Positions 49,514 through 59,893 of a stretch of DNA of 64,000 nt are shown in pieces. A program made the position numbers and the translations under genes. The stretch comes from Gordonia paraffinivorans NBRC 108238 (GTDB lineage: Bacteria > Actinomycetota > Actinomycetes > Mycobacteriales > Mycobacteriaceae). The notes beneath the pieces were generated by a model. That model did no database searches, was not told the origin of the DNA, and was given only the letters and a program-made list of their open reading frames with translations. Every line of letters begins with the position of its first letter. Position 1 is the first letter of the stretch. The DNA is taken from contig NZ_BAOQ01000022.1 of the NCBI RefSeq assembly GCF_000344155.1, forward strand, positions 46,468 to 110,467. The letters are read 5' to 3'.

Positions 49514-50251
49514 TCAGATCCCGGATTCGGCGGTGCGCACCAGGATCGCGCCGCACTCCTCGCACCGGATGACCTCGTCGGACAACGCCGCGCTGATCTG
49601 CGCGATGGTGCCGCGGTCGAGCTCCATCCGGCACGCGCCACAGCGACGAGCGCGCAGGAGTCCGGCCCCGATTCGGCCGTTGGCGCGCTGCTTCTCGTAG
49701 ATCGCCAGTAGGTCCGGGTCGATCTCGGCGGCCTGGCCCTCGCGACGTTCCCGGACGTGCGCCAGATCCTCGTCGATGGTCGCGAGGGACTTCTCGCGGC
49801 TCTCGTTCAGCGCGGCGAGCTTCTCCTCGAGGTGCGCGATGGTCGCCGACGCGCGGTTGCGCTCGGCCTCCACGGCCTCCTGCTGCTCCATGAGCGACAG
49901 CATCTCGTCCTCGAGGAGCGCCTTGCGGCGTCCGAGGCTGTTGAGCTCGTGCTGCAGCTCCGTCAGGGCCTTGGGGGCCAGACCGCCCGAGGCGAGGAGC
50001 TTGGCGTCCTTGGCCTCGCGATCGGTCATGCCCTTGACCTCCGACTCGATGCGGCGGTACTCGCGCCCGAGGTCCTCGGCGGAGATCTCCGCGCGCACCA
50101 GGTCGTCGCGGGCGGCGTCGATCGACTTGCCGATCTCGGCGATCTCGGCGTCCTCGGGAAGGTTCTTGCGGCGATGCTCGAGTCGGTTGATCTCGGCATC
50201 GGAGTCCGCGAGATCGAGCAGCAGTCGCTGCACACCGGCGTCGACTTTCAT
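49514..50251 (-). CDS. Coiled-coil zinc-ribbon protein (CT398-like)
   Basis: A 245-aa protein of the CT398/DUF164-type family, equivalent to Rv2229c. Residues about 10-185 are a long antiparallel coiled coil (e.g. LEDEMLSLMEQQEAVEAER); a C-terminal zinc ribbon has CGAC and CEEC (residues about 207-235). Function is unresolved; relatives are proposed nucleic-acid-binding or secretion chaperone proteins. It starts at ATG 50251 with AGGAGG 5-7 nt upstream and ends 3 nt before the phosphatase gene, forming an operon. Confidence 0.88.
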   Translation of the reverse strand: MKVDAGVQRLLLDLADSDAEINRLEHRRKNLPEDAEIAEIGKSIDAARDDLVRAEISAEDLGREYRRIESEVKGMTDREAKDAKLLASGGLAPKALTELQHELNSLGRRKALLEDEMLSLMEQQEAVEAERNRASATIAHLEEKLAALNESREKSLATIDEDLAHVRERREGQAAEIDPDLLAIYEKQRANGRIGAGLLRARRCGACRMELDRGTIAQISAALSDEVIRCEECGAILVRTAESGI

Positions 50252-50345
50252 TGCGGCCTCCTGTCTCTGAAGTCCCCTAACCGTACGCGGGTGGTCACCG
50301 CGTCCCGGCGGGCGGGTTTGTTGTCTTCTCGGCTGCGCTCCCGCA

Positions 50346-51479
50346 TCACCCGAGGCTGTGGACGACGAACGGATCGGTCGGTTCGCCGAAGACCTGGACC
50401 TCCACGCCGAGCTCGTCGGCGAGCAGTTGCGCGACCTGCGCGCACCACGGGAACTCGGTCGCCCAGTGTCCGGCGTCGACGAGGGCGGGACCGCCCACGC
50501 GCAGGCTCTCGTCGACGGGATGGTGGCGCAGATCGCCGGTCAGGTAGACGTCGACGCCGAGGCCCCGCACACGCCCGAGGAGCGAGTCGCCGGCACCGCC
50601 GCACACCGCGACCGTGCGGACGAGCGCGTCGGGATCGCCGGCGGCGCGCACGCCCCACGGGGTGCGCAGCACCCGCGCGGCCTTCGCGGTGAAGTCGCGC
50701 AGCGTCATCGGCTCGGCGAGTGTGCCGACGCGGCCCAGCCCGAGGTCGCTGTCGAGATCGGCGAGTTCGAGGACGTCGAACGCCGGCTCCTCGTAGGGGT
50801 GCGCGTGGCGCAGCGCCTGCAGGACCTTCGCGCGGATGGACCGGTCGGCGACCATCTCGATCCGCGCCTCGTCGACGTGGGTGCGCATCCCGATGTCGCC
50901 GATCGCCGGCGACGCGTTCTCCTGCGGCTCGAACTGCCCGGTGCCCACCACCGACCACATGCAGTCGCGGTAGTCCCCGACCTCGCCCGCACCGGCGGCG
51001 AACATCGCCTCGCTGACCTGCTCGACATTGCCCTCCGGCACCATGACGACCCACTTGTCGATCGGCGCAAGCGATTTCGGCTCGATGGGCACGGTGTCGA
51101 TCACGCCGAGGAGGTCGGCGAGCGCGTCGGAGACGCCGGGGCGGGCGCGGTCGGCGTTGGTGTGGGCGGAGAGCAGCGCGATGCCGTTGCGGATCAATCG
51201 GTGCACGATGCGTCCCTTGGCGGTGTCGGCGGCCACCGTGGTGACGCCGCGCATCAGCAGCGGGTGATGGGCGACGATCATGTCGGCCCGGCCGGCGATC
51301 GCCGCGTCGACCACCGCATCGGTGACGTCGACGCAGGTGAGCACGCGCTCCACCCGCTCCTGGCGGTCGCCGCAGACGAGGCCGACGGCGTCCCAGGACT
51401 CGGCGAGCGCCGGCGGATACGCGCGTTCGACGACGTCGGCCACCAGGCCGACGGTCACGAGCTCAAGCGAGTGACCCAT
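50346..51479 (-). CDS. Nif3-like dinuclear metal centre protein
   Basis: A 377-aa member of the Nif3/YqfO family, which assembles as hexamers with a dinuclear metal site. Metal-binding histidines appear in MIVAHHPLLMRG and LLSAHTNADRA and in the C-terminal DAGHWATE. The middle segment (about 130-255) is the extra PII-like insertion found in longer family members. It corresponds to Rv2230c; the function is not settled (a GTP cyclohydrolase role was once proposed for the family). ATG at 51479 has GGAGGAG 7 nt upstream and overlaps the end of the upstream aminotransferase gene by 17 nt. Confidence 0.9.
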   Translation of the reverse strand: MGHSLELVTVGLVADVVERAYPPALAESWDAVGLVCGDRQERVERVLTCVDVTDAVVDAAIAGRADMIVAHHPLLMRGVTTVAADTAKGRIVHRLIRNGIALLSAHTNADRARPGVSDALADLLGVIDTVPIEPKSLAPIDKWVVMVPEGNVEQVSEAMFAAGAGEVGDYRDCMWSVVGTGQFEPQENASPAIGDIGMRTHVDEARIEMVADRSIRAKVLQALRHAHPYEEPAFDVLELADLDSDLGLGRVGTLAEPMTLRDFTAKAARVLRTPWGVRAAGDPDALVRTVAVCGGAGDSLLGRVRGLGVDVYLTGDLRHHPVDESLRVGGPALVDAGHWATEFPWCAQVAQLLADELGVEVQVFGEPTDPFVVHSLG

Positions 51480-52569
51480 TCCCCATCTCCTCCGTTACCT
51501 GTCCGATCGCTGCGGTCAGCGCGCGAACCTGTTCTGCGGGACGCACAGCCAACCGTAGGTGACCGTCGCCGAGTCCCACGAAGTTCGCGCAACCGCGCAC
51601 CGCGAAGCCGTGTTCGACGAGCCTCCGCTTGACCTCCGTCGCCCGCGGGACCTCGACGAGGACGAACGGCGCGGCGGGTGTCGCCGCCACGCGCAGTCCG
51701 ACGCGGGCGAGCTCGTCGAGCATCAGCGCCCGCTCGGCGGCGACCGTCTGCGCCTGCGCCGCGCAGTATGCGTGCCCCTGCTCCCCCAGGCACGCGGTCA
51801 GCGCGGCCAGCGCCGGCGTCGACAGCGCCCAGGGTCGTCGTCCCGCCGACAGTCGCCCCAGCACGTCGGGTGCGGCGAGCAGATACCCGGCCCGCAATCC
51901 GGCCAGGCCGAACGTCTTTGTCACGCTTCGGATCACGATCAGGTCCGGCCAGTCGCACGAGGCGAGCGACTCCGGCTCCGGACGGCCGTCGGCGCCGAGT
52001 GTCAGGTCGGCGAACGCCTCGTCGACGACGATGAGGCGGCCGGGCCGGCGCAGCGCCTCGATCGCCGCGCGCGGATGCAGCACCGACGTCGGGTTGGTGG
52101 GGTTGCCCAGGACGACGAGGTCGGCGTCGTCCGGCACGCCGTCGCCCGTCCCGGCGCCGAGCGACCACGGCGCGGCCAGCGTCACCTGCGTGATCGGCAC
52201 TCCCGCGGCACGCAGCGAGATCTCCGGTTCGGTGAACGACGGCTGGATCAGGGCCGCATGCCGGACCCCGAGGCGGGGCAGCATCTCGAATCCGTCCGCG
52301 GCGCCGGACAGCAGCAGCACGTGTTCGGCGGGACGGCCGTGGGAGGCCGCGATCGCCTCGATCGCGCGCTGTTCGTCGGCGACCGACGGATAGCGCGACA
52401 GATCCCCGATCCCGGCCCGCACCGCGTCGAGGACGAAGGCGGGCGGCGTGCCGCGGACGTTCACCGCGAAGTCGATCAGACCGGGTATCGCGTCCCGATC
52501 GCCGTGCCGGTCCGGGGCCTGCAGGTCGGACGCCCCGAACGCCGGCTCCGCGCCACACCCAACTGTCAT
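51463..52569 (-). CDS. CobC-like PLP-dependent aminotransferase
   Basis: A 368-aa fold-type I aminotransferase related to CobC/CobD (threonine-phosphate decarboxylase) and histidinol-phosphate aminotransferase. It has VLLLSGAADGFEML, LGNPTNPTSV, VDEAFADL and the PLP-lysine SVTKTFGLAGLRAGYL, with an Arg-rich carboxylate-binding C terminus. It corresponds to Rv2231c. A role in making the aminopropanol arm of cobalamin fits the other cob genes in the window but is not proven. ATG at 52569 was chosen because TAAGGT is 8 nt upstream with no SD. Confidence 0.85.
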   Translation of the reverse strand: MTVGCGAEPAFGASDLQAPDRHGDRDAIPGLIDFAVNVRGTPPAFVLDAVRAGIGDLSRYPSVADEQRAIEAIAASHGRPAEHVLLLSGAADGFEMLPRLGVRHAALIQPSFTEPEISLRAAGVPITQVTLAAPWSLGAGTGDGVPDDADLVVLGNPTNPTSVLHPRAAIEALRRPGRLIVVDEAFADLTLGADGRPEPESLASCDWPDLIVIRSVTKTFGLAGLRAGYLLAAPDVLGRLSAGRRPWALSTPALAALTACLGEQGHAYCAAQAQTVAAERALMLDELARVGLRVAATPAAPFVLVEVPRATEVKRRLVEHGFAVRGCANFVGLGDGHLRLAVRPAEQVRALTAAIGQVTEEMGNGSLA

Positions 52570-52599
52570 GACCATCGACCTTACGTGCACCATGGACGG

Positions 52600-53286
52600 G
52601 TGCTGACGCCGCCGGATCCCCGCCATCCCGACACCGTTCTGCTGCTCGACCTCGACGGCACCATCACCGACAGCTTCGCCGGTATCGCCAACAGCTTCCG
52701 GCATGCGCTCGCCGCGGTCGGCGCCCCCGAACCGGACCCGGAGGTCGTCGCCGGCGTCGTCGGACCGCCGATGATCGACACGCTCGACGCCCTGGGCCTC
52801 GCCCCGGAGGTCGCCGAGGAGGCGATGCGCGCCTACCGCGCGCGCTACACCGAGGTGGGCTGGCTGGAGAACTCGGTGTTCGACGGGATGGACGCCGTCC
52901 TGGCCGATCTCTCGGCCGCCGGCCGGACCATGGCGGTCGCGACGTCGAAGAACCAGACCACGGCGCGCCGCATCCTGGACCATTTCGGACTCGCCGGCCA
53001 CTTCGAGTACATCGCCGGGGCCAGCGACGACAACACCCGGCGGCACAAGTCCGACGTGATCGCCCACGCAGTTTCTGAACTGGGCATCCCGGTCGATCCG
53101 GACACCGGTCACGTCACCTCGCCGGTCGTGATGATCGGCGACCGGAGCCACGACGTGCACGGTGCGGGGGCCTTCGGCATCCCGGCGATCCTGGTCGGAT
53201 GGGGCTACGCTCTGCACGGGGAGGAACGCGACGCCGCCTGGTCGGTGGCGTCCACCGCCGAATTGCGCGACATCCTGGGCGTGTGA
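52600..53286 (+). CDS. HAD-family phosphatase-like protein (PtkA homologue)
   Basis: A 228-aa haloacid-dehalogenase superfamily protein: motif I DLDGTITD near residue 17, motif II in VATSKNQTT, a lysine in RRHKSDV and motif IV IGDRSHDVHGA. The cap is helical (C1 type), as in phosphoglycolate phosphatase. The mycobacterial homologue at this position (Rv2232) was described as the tyrosine kinase PtkA that acts on PtpA; the sequence itself shows a HAD hydrolase, so either activity is possible. GTG at 52600 gives the family N terminus; another in-frame GTG lies 15 nt earlier. It is divergent from the CobC-like gene and upstream of ptpA. Confidence 0.83.
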   Translation: MLTPPDPRHPDTVLLLDLDGTITDSFAGIANSFRHALAAVGAPEPDPEVVAGVVGPPMIDTLDALGLAPEVAEEAMRAYRARYTEVGWLENSVFDGMDAVLADLSAAGRTMAVATSKNQTTARRILDHFGLAGHFEYIAGASDDNTRRHKSDVIAHAVSELGIPVDPDTGHVTSPVVMIGDRSHDVHGAGAFGIPAILVGWGYALHGEERDAAWSVASTAELRDILGV

Positions 53287-53337
53287 GGCACGACCGGGAC
53301 CACACCCGACGCGTCGGCATGGCGATCTGAGGTAGCA

Positions 53338-53817
53338 GTGGCTGAACAACTACACGTGTGTTTCGTGTGCACCGGCAACATCTGCCGGTCGCCGATGGCG
53401 CAGAACATCTTCCGGGCGGCACTCGACGACGCCGGGCTCGGCGGAAAGGTGCGCGTGACGAGTTGCGGCGTCGCCGCGTATCACGTCGGCGAACCCGCCG
53501 ACAACCGGGCGCGAACAGAACTGGTGGCGGGCGGATACTCCGACGCGCACGTGGCCGCGGTGCTCGGACCCGAGCATTTCGACGCCGACCTGTTCGTCGC
53601 GGCGGACTCCGGGCACGTCCGCGAACTCGTCCGCAAGCGACTCGGCGACCGCACGCGCCTCTTGCGGTCCTTCGATCCGACGGTCTCCGAGGACGAGCTG
53701 GATCTGCTCGACCCCTACTACGGCGGAGTGGACGACTTCGTCGCCACGCGCGAGCAGATCGAGAGCGCCGTTCCCGGCCTGCTGGCCTGGGTCCGCGAGC
53801 AGCTCGGCATCGACTGA
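53338..53817 (+). CDS. ptpA: Low-molecular-weight protein tyrosine phosphatase
   Basis: A 159-aa LMW-PTP. The P loop VCTGNICRSP provides the CX5R catalytic cysteine and arginine, and DPYYGG supplies the general-acid Asp. It dephosphorylates tyrosine in proteins; in pathogenic mycobacteria PtpA is secreted into macrophages, but nothing here indicates pathogenicity. GTG start with GAGG about 7 nt upstream. It lies 51 nt after the HAD gene in the same direction, the same partner arrangement as in M. tuberculosis. Confidence 0.93.
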   Translation: MAEQLHVCFVCTGNICRSPMAQNIFRAALDDAGLGGKVRVTSCGVAAYHVGEPADNRARTELVAGGYSDAHVAAVLGPEHFDADLFVAADSGHVRELVRKRLGDRTRLLRSFDPTVSEDELDLLDPYYGGVDDFVATREQIESAVPGLLAWVREQLGID

Positions 53818-53852
53818 ACCCGGCCTCCGACGGCCCCGGCCTCCCACGACCT

Positions 53853-53883
53853 CGGCACCCGCCGGCCCGGACGATGGGTGCCG
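53853..53883. terminator. Hairpin between convergent ptpA and metallopeptidase genes
   Basis: CGGCACCC (53853-53860) / GGGTGCCG (53876-53883) with a 15-nt loop. Confidence 0.6.
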
Positions 53884-53902
53884 CGGGCTCGACCGGTCCT
53901 GG

Positions 53903-54907
53903 TCAGTCGATGGGTGCGACCAGGTTGTGCACAAACCGGATCTTGTCGAGAACCGGCTGCGGCAGCACGAACGGGTAGAGGTCCTGGTGCCCCATCGACC
54001 GGTTGATCTGGTTCAGCGCCCACGTCAGCGGCAGCCACTCGCCGATGATGCGGTCGAAGCCCACGTCCCCCGGCGGGACGCTGTCGTAGGTCGTGCCGGA
54101 CGGGGCCATGGCGAACGCCGCCGCGGTGTCGAGGGTGTCGCGGATGTGCAGGTAGTGGGCGAACGTCTCGGCGAAGTCCTCGGCCGGGTGCATCGTGGCG
54201 TAGGACGAGACGTAGTTCTGACGCCAGCCCGCGGGCGCGCCCTCGTTGTAGTGCCGGTCGTGCGCGGCCTGGTAGTCGTCGTCGGGGTTGCCGAAGAGCT
54301 CCTCGAAGGCCGGCCGCCGCTCGTCGGTGATGAGGACGAGCTGGTAGTAGTGACCGATCTCGTGGCGGAAGTGCCCTAGGACCGTGCGGTACGGCTCGTC
54401 GAGGTCGACGCGCAGCTGCTCCCGATGCACGTCGTCACCCTCGGCGAGGTCGAGGGTGATCACGCCGTTGGCGTGCCCGGTGATGACGTTGTCCTCCGCG
54501 CTCGAGAGCAGGTCGAAGGCGAGACCGGTCTGCGGGTTGTCCTCCCGGCTCTCGATGGGCAGGCCGAGTTCGTCGAGTTCGAGCACCAGTCGCCGCTTGG
54601 CCGATTCGGCCTGCCCGAACGCGGCCAGTGCCTCGGTGTCGTCGTCGGCGGGACGGGTCCGGGTGAGCCGGCACGATTCGCACAGTTCCGGGTGGCCGGT
54701 CCACTTCACCAGCCAATTGCACTGGGCCACCTTGTTGTTGGTGCACCGCTCCAGCAGCACGCCGTCGACCTCGGCGCGCCCCTGGTCGTCGAGGACGTGG
54801 ATGGAGCGTGACTCCAGCCAGAATCCCAGCGCGCTGTCGCAGTTCAGACACAGGCTGTTCTCGAAAGAGAGGCGCTGGCCACAGTTCAGGCAGACGAAGT
54901 CTCGCAT
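53903..54907 (-). CDS. Putative zinc-binding metallopeptidase with N-terminal zinc ribbons
   Basis: A 334-aa protein. The N terminus has paired cysteines (CLNC at 6-9, CLNC at 20-23, then further Cys near 55-80 in RCTNNKVAQCNW and CESC) typical of zinc ribbons. The middle has a gluzincin HEIGHYY motif (HExxH), and PAEDFAETFAHYLHIRD is the downstream metal/Glu region. It matches the family annotated as putative zinc-binding peptidase (COG4307). Substrate unknown. ATG at 54907 is 7 nt from TACGGT on the minus strand, a leaderless layout; an open frame upstream runs into the divergent SURF1 gene. Confidence 0.85.
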   Translation of the reverse strand: MRDFVCLNCGQRLSFENSLCLNCDSALGFWLESRSIHVLDDQGRAEVDGVLLERCTNNKVAQCNWLVKWTGHPELCESCRLTRTRPADDDTEALAAFGQAESAKRRLVLELDELGLPIESREDNPQTGLAFDLLSSAEDNVITGHANGVITLDLAEGDDVHREQLRVDLDEPYRTVLGHFRHEIGHYYQLVLITDERRPAFEELFGNPDDDYQAAHDRHYNEGAPAGWRQNYVSSYATMHPAEDFAETFAHYLHIRDTLDTAAAFAMAPSGTTYDSVPPGDVGFDRIIGEWLPLTWALNQINRSMGHQDLYPFVLPQPVLDKIRFVHNLVAPID

Positions 54908-54914
54908 TTCAGCC

Positions 54915-54937
54915 ACCGTACCCGCGATCGGTAACCT
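54915..54937. promoter_or_regulatory. Back-to-back leaderless promoters
   Basis: TACGGT (minus, 54920-54915) and TAACCT (plus, 54932-54937) each lie exactly 7 nt from the start codon of their gene (54907 minus, 54945 plus). Only 37 nt separate the two start codons, so each -35 region overlaps the start region of the other promoter. Confidence 0.7.
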
Positions 54938-54944
54938 GGGCATC

Positions 54945-55967
54945 GTGCACGTACTGCGAACAATCCTCCGACCTGGGTGGATCGCCCTCGGGATCGTGGT
55001 CGTGGCGTTCGCAGTGGCCTGCTTCACGCTCCTCGCGCCGTGGCAGCTCGGCAAGAACACCGACACCGAGCGCCGCAACGACCTGATCCGCACGGCCACC
55101 TCGCTGGAGACGGCGCCGATCGACGACGTCGCCCCGGGGTCTGCCTTCGACCCGGAGACCGAGTGGCGTGAGGTCTCGGTGACCGGTCGCTACCTGGAGG
55201 ACCGGCAGGCCCTGGTCCGGCTGCGCAACGTCAAGGAGCGCCCGGCCATCGAGGTGCTCACCCCGTTCGCGGTGAGTGGTTCCGATCGCGTGGTCCTGGT
55301 GAACCGGGGCTTCGTGCGTCCCACCGAGGGCGCGGTGCCCGACATCCCTCCGCCGCCCGCCGGCGAGGTGACGATCGCCGGACGCATCCGCGCGGCCGAG
55401 AGCGTCAGCAATGACCGCGGCGCAGGCGATCAGGACGGCGTGCTCACCGTCCCGTCGATCAACCCGGGCCTGGTCGGCGGTGCCACCGGCACGAAGCTCG
55501 ACGAGTTCTACCTGCAGTTGTCGAAGGACCAGCCGGGCGCGCTCGGCGAGATCGAACTGCCCCACCTCGACAGCGGCCCCTACCTCTCCTACGGGCTGCA
55601 GTGGCTCGCTTTCGGCATCATGGCGCCGCTGGGCGTGGGCTACTTCCTCTGGGCGGAGATCAAGGCGCGACGCCGGGCCGCGGAGGCGTCCGCACCGGAG
55701 TCCTCGGAACCCCGCAGCGGCGGTACCACCGAGCAGACCGCGGCCGCCGAGTCGCCCGACGAGGCCCACGCGGCCGCCGCCGTCGTTCGGACCCCCACGC
55801 CGACGAAGGGCGCCCCGGAGTCCCGGGCCGAACGCAAGCGCCGCATGCGTGAGGAACTGCGCGCGGCCGCCGGAGCGTCGGTCACCCGTCAGGTGGGCCA
55901 GATCGGGCAGGGTCCGACGAGCGAGGAGTCGGCGAGCGACAAGCTCAACCGGCGCTACGGCGGCTGA
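54945..55967 (+). CDS. SURF1 family cytochrome oxidase assembly protein
   Basis: A 340-aa protein equivalent to Rv2235. SURF1 proteins help insert heme a into cytochrome oxidase subunit I; ctaC and ctaF at the left of the window encode its target complex. Two transmembrane helices, about 12-32 and 215-235 (YLSYGLQWLAFGIMAPLGV), flank a periplasmic domain with LAPWQLGKN, VSVTGRYLEDRQ and LVNRGFVRP. Beyond residue 240 is an acidic, disordered cytosolic tail, longer than in the canonical family. GTG at 54945 is 7 nt from TAACCT (leaderless). The 3' end overlaps convergent cobD by 23 nt. Confidence 0.9.
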   Translation: MHVLRTILRPGWIALGIVVVAFAVACFTLLAPWQLGKNTDTERRNDLIRTATSLETAPIDDVAPGSAFDPETEWREVSVTGRYLEDRQALVRLRNVKERPAIEVLTPFAVSGSDRVVLVNRGFVRPTEGAVPDIPPPPAGEVTIAGRIRAAESVSNDRGAGDQDGVLTVPSINPGLVGGATGTKLDEFYLQLSKDQPGALGEIELPHLDSGPYLSYGLQWLAFGIMAPLGVGYFLWAEIKARRRAAEASAPESSEPRSGGTTEQTAAAESPDEAHAAAAVVRTPTPTKGAPESRAERKRRMREELRAAAGASVTRQVGQIGQGPTSEESASDKLNRRYGG

Positions 55968-56931
55968 GAACGGCCCGCGCCAGGCACCCGGCGACGCACA
56001 CCGCCGCCGTTGTCCGCTGCACCCGCCGCGACAACTCGACCGCGGCACGCAGATCGGCCGGGCGCGGCGCAGGCCCCCGCCCCAGCGCCGGACGCATCTC
56101 GACGCCGTGCGGGTAGACGGTCCGCCCCCCGAGCTGCACGCCGAGCGCCCCGGCGAAGGAGGCCTCGACGACGCCCGCGTTGGGGCTCGGGTGCGCCGAG
56201 GCGTCCCGACGCCACGCGTCGAGCGTCCGGCGCGGCCGGCCCGACGCCGCGACGATCACCGCGCCCGCGAGTCGCGCGGGCAGGTGGTTGGCGAGATCGT
56301 CGAGTCGCGCCGCCGCCCAGCCGAAGTCGCGATAGCGCTCGTTGCGGTAGCCGATCATGGCGTCGAGCGTGTTGACCGCGCGATAGGCGAGGACCCCGGG
56401 AACGCCTGCGACGGCGCCCCAGAAGAGCGGGCCGACGGTGGCGTCGGAGGTGTTCTCGGCGATGGATTCGAGGGCCGCGCGCGCGATCCCGTCCTCGTCG
56501 AGTGAGTTCGGGTCCCGCCCGCAGAGGCTCGGGACCAGAGCGCGGGCCGCGTCGACGTCGCCTGCGTCGAGTGCGTCGGCGACCTCGTCCCCTACCCGGC
56601 ACAGCGAGGTCCCGCCCAACGCGACCCACGTCGCCGCGGCGGTGGCCGCGGCCCGGCCGACCGACCCAGGCGGGGTCAGGGTCGCCGACCCGACGACGAC
56701 CGATCCCACTGCGACGGCGACGAGACGCGCACCGGCCTCGCGGGAGTCCGCGTACATCCGATCCTCGAGGAAACCCGCGAACCGGCCGAAGCCGGCCACC
56801 GGATGCCCGCGGGACGGGTCGCCGAACGCCTCGTCGAGGAGATACCCGGCCGCCAGGCCGATGGCGGTAACCACCGCGCGCCCGGTCCGGCGCCGCCCGG
56901 CGTCTCGTGGTCGCTTCCTGTCTCGGGGCAC
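55945..56931 (-). CDS. cobD: Adenosylcobinamide-phosphate synthase
   Basis: CobD/CbiB membrane enzyme that attaches the aminopropanol arm to adenosylcobyric acid. The 328-aa protein has the N-terminal GYLLDEAFGDPSRGHPVAGFGR, the long SLCGRDPNSLDEDGIARAALESIAENTSD signature split across helices, AYRAVNTLDAMIGYRNERY and SPNAGVVEASFAGALGVQLGG. It corresponds to Rv2236c. GTG at 56931 was chosen because TACCAT lies 6 nt upstream; GTG at 56874 (directly before the hydrophobic start) is an alternative. Confidence 0.9.
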   Translation of the reverse strand: MPRDRKRPRDAGRRRTGRAVVTAIGLAAGYLLDEAFGDPSRGHPVAGFGRFAGFLEDRMYADSREAGARLVAVAVGSVVVGSATLTPPGSVGRAAATAAATWVALGGTSLCRVGDEVADALDAGDVDAARALVPSLCGRDPNSLDEDGIARAALESIAENTSDATVGPLFWGAVAGVPGVLAYRAVNTLDAMIGYRNERYRDFGWAAARLDDLANHLPARLAGAVIVAASGRPRRTLDAWRRDASAHPSPNAGVVEASFAGALGVQLGGRTVYPHGVEMRPALGRGPAPRPADLRAAVELSRRVQRTTAAVCVAGCLARAVLSRRSAG

Positions 56932-56991
56932 CGCGCGATGGTATCGACCGCGCGTCGTGGCCGTGCGGAGGCCGTGCCACACTTGACCCCC

Positions 56992-57813
56992 GTGGCCAGG
57001 TCATCCGCGGAACCATCCCCCGGGCGGTACGACATCGACACCGGTGTCGCCGAACTCGCGCGCGACCCCTTCGCCGGCGGCTGGTTGCTGACCGTGAACG
57101 GCGCGCACAGCTCGCACATCGACCCCGACGACCCGACGGTCCTGGACTTCGAGTACCTGCGACAGATGGCCGCGGTGATCGCCGAACGCCACGACCGGTC
57201 CGACCGGCTCCGCGTCCTTCATCTCGGCGGCGCGGCGTGCGCGCTCGCCCGCTACCTCGACCACGAGTATCCCGACGCGCGGCAGGTCGCGGTGGAGATC
57301 GACGCCGAGCTCGCCCGGCTCGTCCGGGAGTGGTTCGACCTCCCCCGCGCCCCCAGGCTGCGCATCCGGGTGGGCGACGCCCGCGAGGTGGTCACCTCGC
57401 TGCAACCCGGCACCCGGGAGGTGGTGGTGCGCGACGCGTTCAGCGGCGACCGCACCCCGGCCCATCTCACGACCCGCGAGTTCACGGCCGCGGTCAAGGA
57501 GGTCCTGGTGCCGGGAGGCCTGTACCTGGCCAACTGCGGCGACGGCCGCGACCTCGCCGGAGCCCGTGCCGAGGCGGCCACCGTGGCGTCGGTCTTCGAG
57601 AACCTGATGCTCATCGCCGACGCCGCGATGTTCAAGGGGCGCCGCACCGGCAACATCGTGATCGTCGGCAGCGACGCCCCGCTCGAACCGTCGTCGCACC
57701 TGGTCCGGACGCTGCTCAGCGACCCGCTGCCCGCCCAGGTCCTCGCCGGCGCCAAGGCCCGCGACTTCGCGCGCGGTCCCGAACTCACCGACTCCGACTC
57801 CGCCGCACGTTAG
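56992..57813 (+). CDS. Spermidine synthase-like SAM-binding protein
   Basis: A 273-aa protein with a spermidine-synthase-type Rossmann fold: RVLHLGGAACALARYLDHEYP (AdoMet/dcSAM loop), VAVEIDAELARLVREWF, RIRVGDAREVV and VVVRDAFSGDRTPAHLTTREF, where the catalytic Asp is expected. It lacks the fused transporter seen in some actinobacterial homologues. Whether it is a real aminopropyltransferase cannot be told; many such short homologues are of unknown role. GTG at 56992 diverges from cobD and lacks an SD. Confidence 0.8.
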   Translation: MARSSAEPSPGRYDIDTGVAELARDPFAGGWLLTVNGAHSSHIDPDDPTVLDFEYLRQMAAVIAERHDRSDRLRVLHLGGAACALARYLDHEYPDARQVAVEIDAELARLVREWFDLPRAPRLRIRVGDAREVVTSLQPGTREVVVRDAFSGDRTPAHLTTREFTAAVKEVLVPGGLYLANCGDGRDLAGARAEAATVASVFENLMLIADAAMFKGRRTGNIVIVGSDAPLEPSSHLVRTLLSDPLPAQVLAGAKARDFARGPELTDSDSAAR

Positions 57814-57940
57814 GGTCCTCCCGCTCCGGGCACGAGCGTGCCGCGTGCTCGGTGCACGAACCCCGCACTCCACTCGTTAGGGTGGTCACGACGGCCGCCG
57901 GGGGCTGCAGAGTCGACTGCTGCCAGGGAACGAGGATCAC

Positions 57941-59889
<1,949 letters not shown>

Positions 59890-59893
<4 letters not shown>

